Assembly (NCBI GenBank): GCA_002344005.1
Contig: DDTD01000009.1
Span: 1-34,376 of the forward strand
Source of the DNA: Ignavibacteria bacterium UBA2373
Lineage (GTDB): Bacteria; Bacteroidota; Ignavibacteria; Kapaibacteriales; UBA961
Direction: 5' to 3'
DNA: 34,376 nucleotides
Position numbers and translations under genes: made by a program. Shown one piece after another: positions 33,403-34,376 of this stretch. Positions within the stretch are counted from its first letter, which is position 1; every line of letters starts with the position of its first letter. The notes beneath the pieces are model-generated. The model searched no databases and was not told the DNA's origin. It saw nothing but the letters and a program-made list of their open reading frames with translations.

Positions 33403-33837
33403 TTATTTCTTTTTTGCTTTTCCGCGGATTTTTTTGACTTCCGCTTCTGTGACCGTTGGTCCTGTATTGCCCCAGCTATTATAGACATACGTAATAACAG
33501 CCGCTGCATCCGCATCGGTGTATTTTGCAGGCAACGCTACCATGACATTATTATATTTTTGTCCATTAACGGTAATCTCACCTTTTAAGCCCAATGTCAC
33601 ACTTTCGATGATTTTGTCTTTAGGCATATTTTTCAGATAATCCGATTTTGCAAGCGGCGGATATACCTTGGGGATACCGGCTCCCGTTGCTTGATGGCAG
33701 GTTTTGCAGTATTCATTATATACTTTCGCACCTTTGTCCATTACCGCTTTGTCAGCAGAATATGCTGTACCGACCATTGTTGCCATAACACCACAAACGA
33801 CCATGCCGCGAAGTGCTTTTGCAAGATAGTTTTTCAT
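33403..33837 (-). CDS. Monohaem cytochrome c
   Basis: 144 residues. Signal peptide 1-27 (ends AYSA), so periplasmic. Haem is bound through CKTCH (44-48) and the likely axial ligand Met99 in YNNVMVALP. PPLAKSDYLKNMPKD, GLKGEITVNG and ADAAAVITYVYNSWGN match small cytochromes c common in FCB bacteria, which carry electrons to oxidases or reductases. The C-terminus is Lys-rich (IRGKAKKK). RBS AGAGG before the ATG. No partner redox enzyme is in the window. It is flanked by a strong terminator and by a gap of about 240 bp leading to the tandem array. Confidence 0.93.
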   Translation of the reverse strand: MKNYLAKALRGMVVCGVMATMVGTAYSADKAVMDKGAKVYNEYCKTCHQATGAGIPKVYPPLAKSDYLKNMPKDKIIESVTLGLKGEITVNGQKYNNVMVALPAKYTDADAAAVITYVYNSWGNTGPTVTEAEVKKIRGKAKKK

Positions 33838-34080
33838 TGAAATACCTCTTTCTGAATAATGAGTGACTGTTCATAATAGTAAATTTTATGCCACAAAAAT
33901 CCGAAATCTTCTCTGACCGACAGATGACAATTATCAGATTTGCCGTGACAATGGTATGGAAGTGCGAACATGGCTTATAGTTTACAATAAGACTAAACAT
34001 TGCTTGTGCGTGGCTTTGATTGAGCTATAATGCCATTGATTATCGCTTTCCTTTTTCTTTCCCAACAGCAGGATTTTAAT

Positions 34081-34376
34081 CTACGATCTTTGAATAAAGC
34101 CAATCGGTTGTACCGAAAGGACAATCGGCTGCACTGAAAAGTCAATCGGTTGTATCGAAAAGCCAATCGGTTGCACTGAAAAGCCAATCGGTTGTATCGA
34201 AAAGCCAATCGGTTGCACTGAAAAGTCAATCGGTTGTATCGAAAAGCCAATCGGCTGCTTCGAAAAGACAATTGGCTCCACTGAAAAGTCAATCGGTTGT
34301 ATCGAAAAGCCAATCGGTTGTATCGAAAAGCCAATCGGTTGCATCGAAAAGCCAATCGGTTGTACCGAAAAGACAA
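34081..34376 (-). CDS. Partial heptad-repeat reading frame, 5' end outside window
   Basis: The frame is open from the right edge to a stop at 34081 (98 codons visible). It is a run of seven-residue repeats based on QPIGFS(I/V), with variants QPIDFSV and EPIVFSK, ending QPIGFIQRS. Most substitutions between repeats fall at third codon positions in this frame (CAA/CAG, CCG/CCA, TCG/TCA) or swap Ile and Val, which favours coding. The opposite-strand frame IGCIEKP shares these third positions, but it follows a TGA with no start codon. Whether a real protein is made cannot be told without the upstream part. No signal peptide or known fold is visible. A spurious frame through satellite DNA is the main alternative. 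Confidence 0.45.
   Translation of the reverse strand, partial: VFSVQPIGFSMQPIGFSIQPIGFSIQPIDFSVEPIVFSKQPIGFSIQPIDFSVQPIGFSIQPIGFSVQPIGFSIQPIDFSVQPIVLSVQPIGFIQRS
34101..34376. repeat. 21-bp tandem repeat array, at least 13 units, cut by the window edge
   Basis: Thirteen complete contiguous units of 21 bp start at 34101 and every 21 bp to 34353, plus a partial 14th at the edge. Unit consensus is CAATCGGTTG followed by TATCGAAAAGC. Units alternate between TATCGAAAAGC and CACTGAAAAG endings from unit 2 to 7 (34122-34247), a 42-bp higher-order pattern. There are no spacers, so it is not a CRISPR array. The period equals two B-DNA turns, placing the AAAA tracts in phase. Confidence 0.95.

Noticed and set aside
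33993..34376. Alternative leftward frame through the tandem array (NRLAFRY repeats)
   Set aside because: Unit-to-unit changes fall at second codon positions in this frame (for example CGA/CAG), and the frame is open only because the period is a multiple of three.
34101..34376. CRISPR array
   Set aside because: The 21-bp units are contiguous with no unique spacers, and no cas genes are present.

Overview
This is an AT-rich bacterial window (roughly 38% GC by eye) with about 35 genes, almost all protein-coding. No tRNA, rRNA, transposase or integrase was seen. The lineage looks like the Bacteroidota/Chlorobiota (FCB) group, possibly an Ignavibacteria- or Kapaibacteria-like organism. The reasons are: many lipoproteins with loose lipoboxes, a C-terminal domain resembling the type IX secretion (T9SS) type A sorting signal, a TRL-like lipoprotein, a GlgA-type glycogen synthase, and a recurring Bacteroidota-style promoter element TAnnTTTG about 15-60 nt before start codons of at least ten transcription units. 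The exact phylum is inference.

Layout. 1-785: a leftward lipoprotein gene cut by the window edge. 1093-5199: a rightward pair, an exported TldD/PmbA-related protein and an exported GH13 (alpha-amylase family) protein whose catalytic motifs look eroded. 5402-8325: leftward envelope genes (PQQ-type beta-propeller lipoprotein, two small unknown exported proteins) and a LuxR-type HTH protein. 8326-9589: an accessory-looking patch with internal repeats and a DUF4160/DUF2442 gene pair, bracketed by an exact 29-bp direct repeat whose right copy is the 3' end of alkB. 9555-14920: a very compact block rich in alkylation repair: AlkB dioxygenase, YcaQ/AlkX-type glycosylase, a THUMP-like methyltransferase, a YgjP-type metalloprotease, a methylguanine methyltransferase and RibD. 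15003-16073: GDP-L-fucose synthase. 16280-16534: a small ubiquitin-fold candidate. 16552-21181: a tightly overlapping leftward operon sir2 - DNA methyltransferase - mscS - T9SS beta-propeller - arfB. 21290-25938: family 4 uracil-DNA glycosylase, OmpA-like protein, lipoprotein, CbpA-type DnaJ and PurF, all leftward. 26188-29047: a DAO-type FAD oxidoreductase and glycogen synthase. 29251-33293: a rightward run of lipoproteins and one outer-membrane beta-barrel candidate. 33403-33837: a monohaem cytochrome c. 34101-34376: a 21-bp tandem array running off the right edge.

How the genes may work together. The best functional grouping is DNA repair: direct reversal of alkylation (AlkB, Ogt), excision of crosslinked or alkylated bases (YcaQ) and, further on, uracil excision (UDG4). 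The sir2-mod-mscS overlap is an unusual operon: each family is known, but I do not recognise the combination. The most unusual sequence structures are the 21-bp array, where substitutions fall largely at one codon position, and the direct repeat around the DUF4160/DUF2442 module. Nothing here is a complete, clearly new system; the candidates are set out in the findings with tests.
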